In this document: positions 23,469-38,006 of the stretch, piece by piece
Layout: every line of letters begins with the position of its first letter
Position numbering within the stretch: the stretch's first letter is position 1
Source of the DNA: Lenzites betulinus
Taxonomy: Eukaryota; Basidiomycota; Agaricomycetes; Polyporales; Polyporaceae
Length of the DNA: 64,000 bases
Direction of reading: 5' to 3'
NCBI GenBank assembly: GCA_022264855.1
Contig: JABYQU010000043.1
Location: 124,001 to 188,000, forward strand
Position numbers and translations under genes: made by a program
The notes under the pieces: model-generated
The model's input: only the letters and a program-made list of their open reading frames with translations
The model's database searches: none
Told to the model about the DNA's origin: nothing

Positions 23469-24707
23469 TCATGTGCAGAAGAGGGTCCCCATATAGATGC
23501 CCTCATACGGCCCCAGGTGGTCGAGGATGTTGCCCACAAAGATGTTCGGCACTGTCTGAATCGTGCACTGCGAGTCCGTCGCGTCGTCGTCGCCCGGACA
23601 CGCGACGGCCGAGTTGTCCGCCAGGATATGGATCTCGCCATGGGGGTGCTGGAAGCCGAGCCCCCGCCCGGGCAGGATGGGGATCAGGTCGTGGTTGTGA
23701 TTTATCCGCGAGAAGTCGGCAACCTATCGGCGGGCACATGTCAGAGGCTATGGACCGACGTCGAAGAGGGTATGGAGACGTACCTTGGAGTCAAAGTACG
23801 TAGCGTAGGCAGGGGTACCAACGCGTGGCGTGCCGTAGGTCATGGCCTTGACGTGAATACTCGACGGCAGGTTCAGGGTGAAGAACAGCGAATCGAGTTC
23901 AGCGATTGCACCCCCGAGGGAGTGGCCAACCTGACGCAAGTAATCAATACCAGTGGGTGGCTGATAAACGGCAATGAACATACAGTGAAGACGTTCGTGG
24001 CGCCCGCAGATTTTATAAGACTCTGAACCATTGTCAGAATCGGCGCAGCTGTCTTCGCGTGTTCGGAGGCGAAGCCCTCGTGCACTTGGACACCGGATGG
24101 TACACCAGGGAAGAGAGTTTTGTCCAGCGTGGTGAGGATGATGTTGATATCCGTCAGGTCGGACTCGCTGTGCATAGAATTAATCGCGTTAGCCATGACA
24201 CATGGACGGGGCGCGTAGCTGCGCTATCAATAGCACTCACAATTGAGTGGGATCCGTTCCCTGGTGTGCTACGACAACGGCATTTTGGCTCGGCCAGTAG
24301 CCGACGAAGTCTATGCCAGACGTCAGAAAAATGACAACGCTGCGCGAACATAAAGAAGGCAGCATACAGAATTGAACCGCGTTGCCGTCACCCCCTGTGA
24401 GGTGAGTCTGGAATCCGGGTATGGCGTTGCAAGCGTCTGTAGATATTCAGGATGAAGAATGCGTTCGGTACAGGATTCGCGCAGCCAACCCACCACCACA
24501 TGTCCAGGTGAGGACCTTGCTCGAGTCGCAATACGCGGCCCTCGCAAACTGGGTGAACGGCGCGAAGCTCGAGGTGTCCACGCTAGTGACGACGCTGACT
24601 GCGTCTGAGGCGCGAGCCAGCGGCGGCGCCGGAAGGGCGGCGGCACTGACGAAGAGCACGAGCAGCGAAGCCCAAGTCAAAGATGCGAGAGAGAAGAGGC
24701 GCAACAT
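23469..24707 (-). CDS. Secreted class 3 lipase / esterase
   Basis: Predicted extracellular alpha/beta-hydrolase acting on lipid or phenolic esters. The N-terminus MLRLFSLASLTWASLLVLFV is a signal peptide with a cleavage region near AAALPAP. Splicing gives CDACNAIPGFQ, YFVGYWPSQNAVVVAHQGTD (oxyanion region), then the nucleophile elbow GHSLGGA, the Asp in NHDLIP and the His in ILDHLGPYEG: the complete Ser-Asp-His triad of fungal lipase_3 enzymes. The protein ends with MGTLFCT just after the His block, as in the family. It has at least five introns. Feruloyl esterases share this fold, so the substrate (triglyceride or feruloyl ester) is unresolved. Confidence 0.88.
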
Positions 24708-24797
24708 CTCCGGGAGGTCTCTGCACGAGTGTCCTGGGTGACTAGAGGGGCGGTCAACGGGTGGACTACGAGCCTCCTCCTACTACGCGAGGGCCCG

Positions 24798-24804
24798 TTA
24801 TATA
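24798..24804 (-). promoter_or_regulatory. TATA-like element of the lipase gene
   Basis: TATATAA on the minus strand, about 91 bp upstream of the lipase start codon, with GGGCCC immediately downstream. Confidence 0.5.
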
Positions 24805-25242
24805 TGGGCGACCGCTACGGACCGCAAGAACGCGCATGTGAGCCTGAGACGGAGACTCAGCATGTACGCGTCCGTGCTGTCGCTGCTTGGAATAAACCAC
24901 GAGGCCGCGAGGCAGCTCGCTGAGAACGGACGGGCGGAGAGCGAGCCGCGGTGCATCGCGTCCCCAGCTGACCGCGCCGATTTGATTGCGGATGCAGACG
25001 CGGTCGGTCTCGAGGAGAGCAGCCAGCATTGCCCGTCGCGACCAGGCGTGCCTGCTGTCAGGATGCTCACACAGCTGAACGGGTGACCTCCACGCTCGCC
25101 GGTATTGGTCGGTTCCGACTCGCTACCAGGGCGTATTGTCAGAGGAAGCTGCGGTGAGCACATGGGGGCGCACGCTAATTGGGCCCGTGGACAACCTCTC
25201 GCTGAGTATGTTGATGCGATGCCTGATGCGGCGACGTACATC

Positions 25243-25270
25243 ATCCGCCTACCCCGCGGGGTAAGCGGAT
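25243..25270. repeat. 28-nt near-perfect palindrome
   Basis: The centre is between 25256 and 25257. The inner 14 bases (TACCCCGCGGGGTA) are a perfect palindrome. Outer arms ATCCGC/GCGGAT pair, with one mismatch at 25249/25264, so 13 of 14 pairs match. It lies ~540 bp upstream of the lipase start codon. The facing CCG/CGG triplets resemble sites bound by Zn2Cys6 dimers. Confidence 0.6.
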
Positions 25271-25742
25271 TGTCGGGGTAAATGGCGGCAGTGTGGGGTC
25301 GATGCAGGCAAAACTATGTCTGATGGAATGTGCATTGTTTCTAGGTCTTCCTTTCAGAAAATGAAAGGCTGAATGTAGACAGCACAGGAACACTCACCGC
25401 TCACGGGGGCAGTTCAGCTGCTGAAGAGGGAGGATGCATGTGTTTAGCAACAACAGAATACAAGCCAATAGGGGCCGGCGAAAAAAGCGCCGGGATCGGC
25501 GCACCATCTCTCATGAACGGGAAAAAAGACATTCCAAAACGCTTGCGTGATAGACATGAAAGGAAGACTTGCGCAGAGGGCATCGCTATCTACGGACAGA
25601 CTCAACCAAACCGAGACGAAACGCTGTTACACCACACCGCCAGTCCATCCTCCGTCCTCGTCGCCGTCGTCTCTTTTGTTGCACACGGTATAAATAGTCC
25701 TCGTGATGGGGTCGTACGCGGACATTGACGAAGCCCGTTACC

Positions 25743-28700
25743 TTACAGCCGCACGATGAGCTGCTTGATACCGGACATCCACAAGCCAATGTCGTCCGTG
25801 AGCGAACCGCGAGTGAGCAGGTCCATGTGAATAGCCATCGCCGTCTCACGGTCATGCGCTTCCATAGCTGAGAAGCAGGGAAGCAGGGTCAGATCGCCCA
25901 ACGCCTGAATTTCACAGAATGCGTACCTCGTGTGAGCATGACGAGTTGCTCGCAGACGGGCTGGGACAGCGTCTCGCAGTTCAGAGCATCGAATAACGGG
26001 TTAATCCGCCGCTCCAGGTCGTCCACGAGTCGTCTCTGCTGTGGCTATAGATAGCACAGCGTGAGCTATAACGCACAGCGGCGAGAACGTGAAAAACTCG
26101 CCGGTGTGATCTGCTTCAATTGCTCCAGCTGGTTCGAGATCACCTGGAATGCGGGGCGCAGTCCGTCAGGTATGTGACTTCTGTCGCCAGGGGCTGTAAA
26201 TCGTTGTTCAGCCGTGATATACACGTTGATCACCGCAGCTTTACTCACGATACTTCGGCGGCGGAGGACCAGGCTTCGCCCGCGGAGGGGCAGGCGCGGC
26301 TCCGCCAGGGGTCGCACCGCGCGGTGGGCCCGGCGGAGGGGGCCCGGCACCAGGAGGACCTGCCATCGGCGGACCACCTTGAGGTCCGCCATGCTGTGGA
26401 GGCGCGAACTGCTGCTGAGCTCCAGGGGGCGGGGCGTAAGGTCCAGATGCCTGGGGACCCGGAGGGGACATAGCACGCGCGAACCCAGGTGGAGGCGTCG
26501 CACGACCGTAGGGACCAGATGGGCCTCCGGGGCCACCAGGGGGAGGGTAAGGCGCATGGCCGTGGGGTGGCGGAGGCGGCGTCTGTGCGGCGATAGGCCC
26601 TCCTTGAGGGGCGCCATAAGGACCTTGAGGAGGGGGCCTCGCGAAACCGGATCCTGGAGGACCCTGCGGGGGTGCACCGGACAGCGACCGCTGAGGGGGA
26701 GGCGCGAAGTGCTGCTGAGGACCCGGGGGTCCTGACGGCGGACGTGCGTGAGGAGGGTACTGTCCAGGACCAGGCGGCCCGGGAGGTGGTGGTCCATGGT
26801 GCCCCGGGGGAGGAGGGGGACGCTGCTGCACGCTGCCGGGGCGGGGCGGGGGAGGCAGGTTGGTGGGTGCTTGTGGTCCGAAGGACGTGGGAGACGGTGC
26901 GTTCGGGAACGGCGACGTGATGACCCCGGCCTTTCCACCGTTCGGAAGCGCGGGTGTTCTCCGTTGCGTGACGGCGGGGGCATCGTTCCAGCCGCTGTTG
27001 TCGCGCTTGGGGGGTCCCTGAGGCGGAGGTGCAAGCGGAGGCGCGGCGGGCGTAGCATTAGCACCACGCTGTGGCGGTGGGGGCAGGACGCTGGGCTGCT
27101 GATGCGGCAAGTTGTTCTGCTGTTGAGCAGGCGAGCGCGAGTACGGGTTGTATGCAGCGGGGCCGGGCTGGTACGACTGAGGCGGCTGAACAGCAGCAGC
27201 GGGTGGCGCATAGGGGTTCGAGCTCTGCGAGGCCATGGGGTGTACGGGTGCTCCATACGGCTCGTAAAGAGATGACGCAGTGGTCGATTGACTAATCGGC
27301 TGCTGCGGGGCGGCAGACGCATACTGGCCGTAGACATAGGCGTTGCTGGTGGACGCGACAGGAGCCGCCTTGCTGGGGACACTGGGCCTAGCAGCGGGGA
27401 GAGAACTGGTGCGAAGGGGTGGCTCGCTCGCGGCCTTGAGAAGTCGGTCCCGGCCGACAGTGAAGTCATAGGGAGAGCCTGCAGAACCGGTGTACTCAGC
27501 AGGGACAAGCTTGAGGAAGGCCACCGCTTCTTTGACCAATCCTTGGGCAGCAAGTAAGTCTGCGTACTCGAAGTAGCGATCGTACAGGCTAGAGAGCTTG
27601 TACGCGCGGACCGTAGAGTCATCAACAGGGGCTCTCATGTTGAGGTCGTCATCGACATAGTTGATTGCCTTGCGGAAGACCGTAACCTTTTCAAGGAAGG
27701 TTTGCAGGGCCAACGCATGGACGGTGTAGAGGGAGCCGTCCACATGATCATGTTCGGCGACGAGACGCTTCTCCTCTTCGGCGAGTTCCTCAACCCAGAT
27801 ATTCACCAGACGCTCCAGACGGCCAGCAGCGAGATAGGTGAGCGTCGCGTTACGACGCAGCTCGGCCGCTTGCGACTCCGCATCAGAGCCTCCCGACGAC
27901 TTCACGATGTTGGACTGGAACTCCAAGCGCTGCCCGAGCTGTTCTGCCAAGCTAGAGAAGTCTTCCTGGCTCGCAAACGTGCACAGGACGACGAAGATCT
28001 CCTGCCACTCCTGCAAGTCGGCGTTTTGAACGATGTCGTCGAGGTCGTTAGTGACGATAGACTGGAAGAGGCGCAAGTAGGGAAGCTGGATCGTGCGGCG
28101 CTCGAAGTACGCCTTCTGGGTACGTGCGAGTAACTCTGGACCGCCTTTTCCAGCCAACAGAATAGCATCCGCGAAGCGATCGGACGAGAGGCACAAGGAC
28201 ACAGCAGACTCAAAGTCGCCGAGGACCAGAGCCTTCGTCACCAAGCGATCAGTCTCTGACTCGTCAGTCGGGTAGATCCTGAAGGTGTTGTCCTTGAGGG
28301 TTTCCGACGCAACAGAGGAGGGGCGCGAGCCAATCGTCGCAGCCACCGAGGAGTCCAACGCGTAGTTGTGATGCGGAACCCGAATGTTGTCGTCTTCGGC
28401 GGTGCGCGCCGTACCAATGCTACCGAAGAAGTCAGCAGCCGCATCGCCTTGAGGCGTGCCAATAGGATCGTCTCCGAAGAGGCTGGGGACGGTCGTAGTG
28501 GACTCGCCATCCGCCTGTCGCGTGGTGCTGGTCGTATCGGACCCGCCACCGGCGCTGGCTTCGGATGGGGTGGCCTCTGCAGCCAAGCCAGCGCTATCCA
28601 AGGCATCGTCATCGCCATCCTCGTCCTCGGGAGTCGCTTCACGTTCGGGCTCAGCGAAAGAGACGACGGGCTCGTGGACCTTGATGTCGGTCTCAGTGAC

Positions 28701-30596
28701 GTCTTGCTCGATAGCGAAGCTCGCCTGGGTCGCCGCTGCCTTCTTAAGGTTCGCGACAGCCTCAGCAACGCGGGTCGCTACTTCTTCCTTGGAAAAGCCC
28801 AGAAGAGTGATCAACTCATCCCTAGAGTTAGCCTTGAACAAACTTAGAAGGGCCTTCCAGGTAGCAGACGCCTCGGCAGCAGTCTTCTCCTCCGCAAGAC
28901 CCTTCAAGTTGTCAGCCTCGACAGCGGATTGCAACTTTTGGGCCCGCTCCACGATGGTCGCCTCTGTGATGACGTTGCGGACATGAACAACGCTGCTCTG
29001 GTTCTTGCCCTGAGCAGAGGGCAAGTTGGACACAGAGACGAGTTTGCCGCCATACCCGAACGAGCTTGACGTGGGACGACGCAGCCACTTGGGAGGGTTC
29101 TTGAGAGACAAGGTCGCCTGGTTTCCGCGAGAAAATCCGGGGGCACCAAAGATATCAGAGGCATCAGTTTGAGGGGCAGTCGCGGGAGCCTCCGCTGCCT
29201 CGTTGGTCGATTGAATCGAATGTATGCCAATAGTCCCGTCGAAAAACGCAGCGGCGAAAAGATCAGGGTTCCGAGGGCACCATTGAACTTGGAATGCCCA
29301 ATTGTCGGCTGAGGGGAGCTGTCGGTACTTTCAATTATTGGGCTTACGAAGGAGATCAATGCTTTTACCTCTCCAATAATCTCAGATGTTTGAGGGTTCC
29401 AGCACAGAGCACGGTTATCTTTGCCGCAAGACAGGAGCAAGTCTGAATCCTGCTTGCACCATGAAAGTGAGAGCACGCCCTTCTCGTGGCCTGTCAAAAT
29501 CTGTTTCCCTGGTCAGATATACGTGGGCACCTGGACAAGGATTGCGCCATACCTTCTCCGGCGCGCGTGCGTTACGGAGATCCCAGACCATGATGACCGG
29601 GGACGTGTCGTCTTCAGATGAAGTGACTAGTCGGGTAGCCTATAATTCATCTGGTTGAAAACTTTGGGCGGCCATAAAAAGAAACCGCTCACGTTATCCG
29701 GATGCCATGCAACATCACTCATGCCTCTCCGACCTCCTGCCGCAAAGCCGGGGCCGCCAAACCCTTGCATACCGCCAGCTAGGGTGCCAGCCCCACCACC
29801 ATACGCCAACGCAGCCACTTCGCGCTTGCCTCGCAAGTCCCACACGACTGTATAACCTGTACTGCTGGACGCTGCCAGGGCGTATTGAACATGATGATTC
29901 CAGGCGAGCGCGGTAATCTCGTCAAGCTTGGTGCTGCGCGTGCCGGGAGAGTAAGGTTTGCTTGGATCTTTCAAATCCCATACGTAGATCTATGCAGGCG
30001 TCAGACTATGAGACTCTTGCTGAATGAAATTCCCCACCTCGCCATTCACAGCGCCAGAAGAGAACAGGTTAGTCTGGATTGGGTTGAAGTCCAATCCGCG
30101 CACAGGGCCTGTATGCGCCTTATTGCGAAGGATGAGCGACTCGGAAGGGCTGTGTTGGACGTCAGCACCGTTGCGACGCGTCATCTTCGTTTACCAACTC
30201 ACTCAGCATTTGCGACAATCTTTGCCGGGTCCCAAATGTCCAATTCGCCATTCTCCATACCCGCTACAATCACGCCGCGCGGACGGTCTCCGTTTACGTA
30301 CCCCCATGCGAGGCGGTTGAATCTGCGCGCACAAATTCACTCCTACGCCCCTATGCCTCCAAACAATATGCATACCGTGAAGTAGTTGTAACGGACGCCT
30401 TGGGTGCCGCCTGACCCTCGCCGCCAAGGTCGAATTGGCTCCGGTCGAGGAAGTCCGGTGCCCAGATCTCAAGCTGGCCGTTGTTGCTGAAAGACTCGTC
30501 AAGGGCCCCCGCGACGGTGCCGGTTGCCAGCAACGGCAGATCCGGGGAGGGCGACCAGGCAAAGGTCGATGTCCTGTGGATTTCCTTGAGCTTCAT
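25743..30596 (-). CDS. sec31: COPII coat outer-layer protein SEC31
   Basis: Scaffold of COPII vesicles budding from the endoplasmic reticulum; partners with Sec13 and stimulates Sar1 GTPase. It starts [20 protein letters not shown] at 30596. The N-terminal exons encode a WD40 propeller ([56 protein letters not shown]). The large exon at about 26250-29110 carries the helical ancestral coat element and a long Pro/Gln/Gly-rich linker, the usual Sec23-binding region. The short C-terminal helical domain ([17 protein letters not shown]...) ends with a TAA at 25743-25745. Length and domain order fit the family. The 5' part has several short introns whose exact borders were not all resolved. Confidence 0.93.
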
Positions 30597-31010
30597 GAGG
30601 GAGGGAGAGGGAAATGGAGTAGTCTACACAACGTCTTAGCCGCCCGCGTAGATGTGCCCACCGACGTGTCATCGCCCTGCACCAGACCCTTCCCAGTCTC
30701 CCCCATCAGCGCGCCACGTGCTGTGTCCCGTATCCGGAAGCTAGACGACGACTGGCTACGCTGTGTCTACTCGCTGCGTAACACTCACGTTCGACCTCCT
30801 CCACTGAGAGGCTCCGAGCTCATTTCCCCGAGCCTCACGTACGAGTAGCTTTGCCACGTCTCCAAGTCTTTCAACCCACAACATATTTAAGCATAGTCCC
30901 TGAAGTCACAATCATATATTTTCCTCTCATCATTGTGCACATCGACATCCCGAGTCCCTGGGTTGAATATAGCTACTCCTACAACACTGGTACACGGCCA
31001 CAGCGGGCAC
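30597..31010. other. SEC31 promoter / GST D 3' region
   Basis: Intergenic, ~410 bp, with C/T-rich stretches near 30690-30860. No coding exon was identified. Confidence 0.5.
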
Positions 31011-31922
31011 TCAGTTGCGCTTGAACATCGGGTTCTGGCTCCAGATGGCAAGTTGAGCTGCCTTCGACGATCTTCAGCCTTACTGATCTCAAGCACGACA
31101 GGATCACATACCTCGTCCCAAGTGGCCTTGAAGCTCGGGCGCTCCTGGACATCCTCCGCGTACTTCCTGAGGCGCGCGAACTTCGGCCCCTGCAGCTCTT
31201 CGTACAACTTGATGCCCTTGCCAGCCGGGTACGTGCCCAGGTCATTCTTCAGCAGCATGAAGCCGCGCACCACGAACGGCCCAACCGCGGCGTCCGCGTT
31301 CGACCACTCCCCGACCGCAAACCCGGTCGGGGGAAGGCGGGCCTGTACAGCCTCAAGCCCATCAAGGAGCGTCTTCTCAGCGCCCTCGGACTTCGCATAC
31401 ATGAAGAAGAAGTCCCTGAAGCCCTCGAAGCCTTTTGTGTCCCAAGTGTTCTCGAACAAGCGGGCCTTGGCCCGCAGCACCGGGTCTGTCGGGAGCAGCT
31501 TCGCCTCCGGGAACAGGTCGTTGAGGAACTCGAGGATGATGAGCGACTCGTTGATCCTGGCAGCTTCCGGGGGAGGGTTCTCGGGGTTACCCTTCGGGCC
31601 TCCGTAAGTGATTGCGGGAATCTGCCATTCATGTCGGAACCGTCAATATTTGCGCAGTAGGCTGGGGTGACTCTGAGGGCGTCTCACCTTCCCGGCCGGG
31701 TTCACCTTCTCGGCATACCAGGCGGGCTTCTCCATGAGGTTGATGCTGAACGACGTGTAATCCGCCTTTGCCTCCTCGAGCGCAATGTGAACACGATGGC
31801 AGTAAGGAGAGTACTACAAGGCATCCGTCAATGAGTGAGTACTCAAATACTCGATCTTCGCTGCCACACAAAGGGGAACGTACCACGTGAGTGTAGAAGG
31901 TGATTTGGCCGGCCTGAACCAT
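31011..31922 (-). CDS. Omega-like glutathione S-transferase, SPYC type (GST D)
   Basis: Exons on the minus strand: 31884-31922, 31688-31813, 31112-31621 and 31011-31061 (241 aa). It starts MVQAGQITFYTHV. The active-site segment YSPYCHR has Ser in the catalytic position and an extra Cys three residues later. The intron that follows this segment in the other four GSTs is absent, so the 21-nt exon is fused to the next one. The helical domain contains [19 protein letters not shown]; the Asn replaces the usual Ile in the SIAD-like motif. It is the most diverged of the five. Function is inferred from the family. Confidence 0.87.
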
Positions 31923-32721
31923 TGTGGCGTGTATCTGACTGTAAGTGCGGTTGGGTACTTGTGGGGTGTTGACCCAGAACCTCATTTCGTCGATCCTTCT
32001 TATAGTACTTCATGTTCCCCCTGCCGGCATCGTGGACGGCATTCATGCCCGCAAGGACGCGCTGGAGAGAAATCCCGATGAACCGGGGTGTACAGAAGCC
32101 TCTCTAGGTCCCAATCCCCGTCCCATGCGCATCGCCAAGGGGTGCGCCGCAGATCCAGGTTGTCACTGTGTGATAGCCGTTCGTCGTCGTTAACGTATTC
32201 GCAGCGTGCCCTGCAAGCCGAGGTAGACACCAGGAGATGCGAAGAATACGGTCAAGTGAGACGTCGGCGGCCCGTCTGCGCCGCAGCGTATACAGCCCGC
32301 CCACAGGATGCAAGAGTCCCAAGAGTAAGCTTACACGTGTGCGCCGCAGCGCTACGCCGCAAGTTTCAGCGTCGGCGATGAAGCAAATGCATCCCCGATG
32401 CTGATGAATATCACTCACGGTATAACAAGACTTAGGTCACTTATCCCTATTGGCTCGAAACGCAGTCGTTTACGAACCCGCGCTTCAAGGTCAAAGGTTG
32501 TATGCAATTCTGTAACCCGTATCGTGTGCATGCTGACTCGGTAGAAGTCCACCGGAAACCGATCTAACAGCGTAGCCAATTGTGAGCTATTCAACGTCCG
32601 CTGTGCATCGGTCAAGTTGTTCACGTCGCACAAAGTGCAGCCGGTTGTGGAAGACTCGGGGGTAATATACACTGGCCACGTACTAGAATACAAGGTCCGC
32701 CGCTTCTCGACTCCGCCCGCT
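31923..32721. other. Intergenic between GST D and GPN2
   Basis: About 800 bp containing the GST D promoter and GPN2 3' UTR. Short frames on both strands have no recognisable product. Confidence 0.5.
31997..32004 (-). promoter_or_regulatory. TATA-like element of GST D
   Basis: CTATAAGA on the minus strand, about 78 bp upstream of the start codon. Confidence 0.4.
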
Positions 32722-33982
32722 TCAAGTGGCTTTACGTTCCGCCTTCGGATTGCGCTCCCTGATCTTCGCTTTTTTCTTTGCCGCCTCCTGTTGCACCTGC
32801 TCTCCCTCCCTCCTCCACTGCGCATTCTCCCACGCATCGTACTCGTCTTTCGCATCGATCCATCGTTCTTGCACGTCTCGAACGTCCGAGCGCGGCCCCT
32901 TGATGGGCCCGGCCGCTGACGTCATGAGTGAGTACATGTTCGGACGCTGGGATGCGGGCAAATGCGAGGTGTCCACGGTATCGGGGGGCTGTCCTACTGT
33001 CGGCGGCGGTACGAATATACATCCGTTAGCTTTGTCGATAACCCGCATAAGATTGAGCATGGACTCTTTATCCTGTACATAAGCCGACATGAGCTAGATG
33101 AAGTCGCAGAAACAGATAAAGACACCGACCTCCACGGCAAGGGTCTCGAAGCCCACGAGGCCGTATTCTTCGGTCAAGGAACATATCTGCATGTTCAGCG
33201 CGGCGAACCGCGGAGACTGCTGATTGAGCAGGTTCTCAAGGTACGACAGGTCCTGGACTTCGGTATAGAAATCAAGGTTGAAGTCTGCGCAACGGGCGTA
33301 AGTCGTGGGGCCGGGTTCCAACGGACATTGCGCGGATTGCGATCGAGAAGCCGCGAAGGCTAACACGCACCTAAGTCGCCGTACTGTGTGATGAGGTCGA
33401 CCTTGGAGAGGACGTTGATGTGTGGCAGCTCGAGGTGGAGCATGGCGCGAAGGGAGAGCATGAGGATGGACACATACTTCGACGCATCCGTAACGTAGTG
33501 CGCGTCGCAGAGGTGCACAGCAGCTAGCTAGCCTAGCGGAGGCCACGGTCAGCGGGGAATGGAGAATGCGCCTTTGCGTGCGAACATACCCGGAAGCCGC
33601 CTTTGGTCAGTTTGCGGATGATATTTTTCACGCTAGGATGGTTCGTGCTGAGCTCCACCTGGCCAGGTAGATCAAACAGAACGTAGTCGTCCCTGTCAAG
33701 TTCCTTCAGTCGATCCTCAAGCCAGTCGTAGTTGGCCTCCAGGTATTCCATGCAATAGAGCATTCCTCCATTCGGGCCAAGACCGAACTCGTTCATGACA
33801 TCCTCTAGCTTGATGAGCGAGGCAATATCGACGGCACATGGGTATGGTATGTTTTCATTGGCTGGATCGAGGTTTACAATGGAAATGGGGCGGTTGAGAG
33901 CCGTGAAGAGTTGCTGTTTGCCGTAGCAATATGTCGACTTTCCGCTCCCGGGTGAGCCACAAACAACCTCCCCAAAAGGCAT
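32722..33982 (-). CDS. GPN2: GPN-loop GTPase 2
   Basis: Small GTPase needed for assembly and nuclear import of RNA polymerase II with its GPN1/GPN3 partners. Four exons were resolved. It starts [19 protein letters not shown], with Walker A GSPGSGKS; the defining Gly-Pro-Asn loop is in GLGPNGGML, and [11 protein letters not shown] is the G3-like motif. [13 protein letters not shown] supplies the guanine-specificity segment. The C-terminal tail is charged ([22 protein letters not shown]). The start codon is shared closely with an RF on the other side: the RecQ gene begins 302 bp away in the opposite direction. Confidence 0.93.
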
Positions 33983-34284
33983 CGGAGCTAGGACAAGAGA
34001 ACGCGAGGAGGCGGGAGAGTGAGTGGAGGTCGAACGCAAGAGTGTGCAAGACTCAGCCGTCAGTTGTGCGCCGATAATAGACGCCCATATATTCTCCTGC
34101 GCACGTGATGCGTTTAACAGCGCGACGCGAGGACGCGTTCTCGCCGCGCGAACCATGCCTGAGCTGCTTCTTCAACGTTCAAAGCTCGACAGACCCGCTT
34201 CCAACTTCTGTTCATATCTCCTGGTGCATTTATTGGCTCAAAAAACGCGCAAGCACTCGATACCGGAACCCGCGTACGTTGGAT
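33983..34284. promoter_or_regulatory. Short divergent promoter, GPN2 / RecQ
   Basis: A spacer of only 302 bp separates the two opposing start codons, so both promoters must lie here. No TATA-like element is obvious, in contrast to the GST genes. Confidence 0.55.
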
Positions 34285-37719
<3,435 letters not shown>

Positions 37720-38006
37720 CATTTGTCGGACCTGGATGTATCGGTGGAAAGCTGTATCATAGCATTGCGATCATGATGTATCCTACTAGTTCTACATGGC
37801 ATAAGTTACATGGAGTGCAAGCTCTCCAACCGGGTCGAGGTGTGCGTCAGCATCCCCTATTGTGTGAGTATTATTATCATAAACCGCCGCTGGCGGGTTT
37901 TATATCGTGAGCTCGTGATGTCGTGAGTGGCAAGACATGAAGAGCATTAGGCTCCTCTGACGAATAAGAATAGACGAATGGAGCGAAGAAGGGGGTATGT
38001 GGTGGC
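37720..38006. other. Convergent spacer, RecQ / low-complexity gene
   Basis: 287 bp between two stop codons, AT-rich near 37880. Expected to be 3' UTR sequence only. Confidence 0.5.

Larger units (their letters stand above)
24708..25742. other. Lipase upstream region / SEC31 3' region
   Basis: About 1 kb. It holds the lipase TATA-like element and the palindrome at 25243-25270. Reading frames here look like chance. Confidence 0.5.

Noticed and set aside
26066..27625. A 519-codon frame antisense-frame to SEC31 (same strand, other phase)
   Set aside because: It overlaps the Pro-rich SEC31 exon in another phase; its Arg/Pro-rich composition is what a shifted frame of GC-rich sequence gives.
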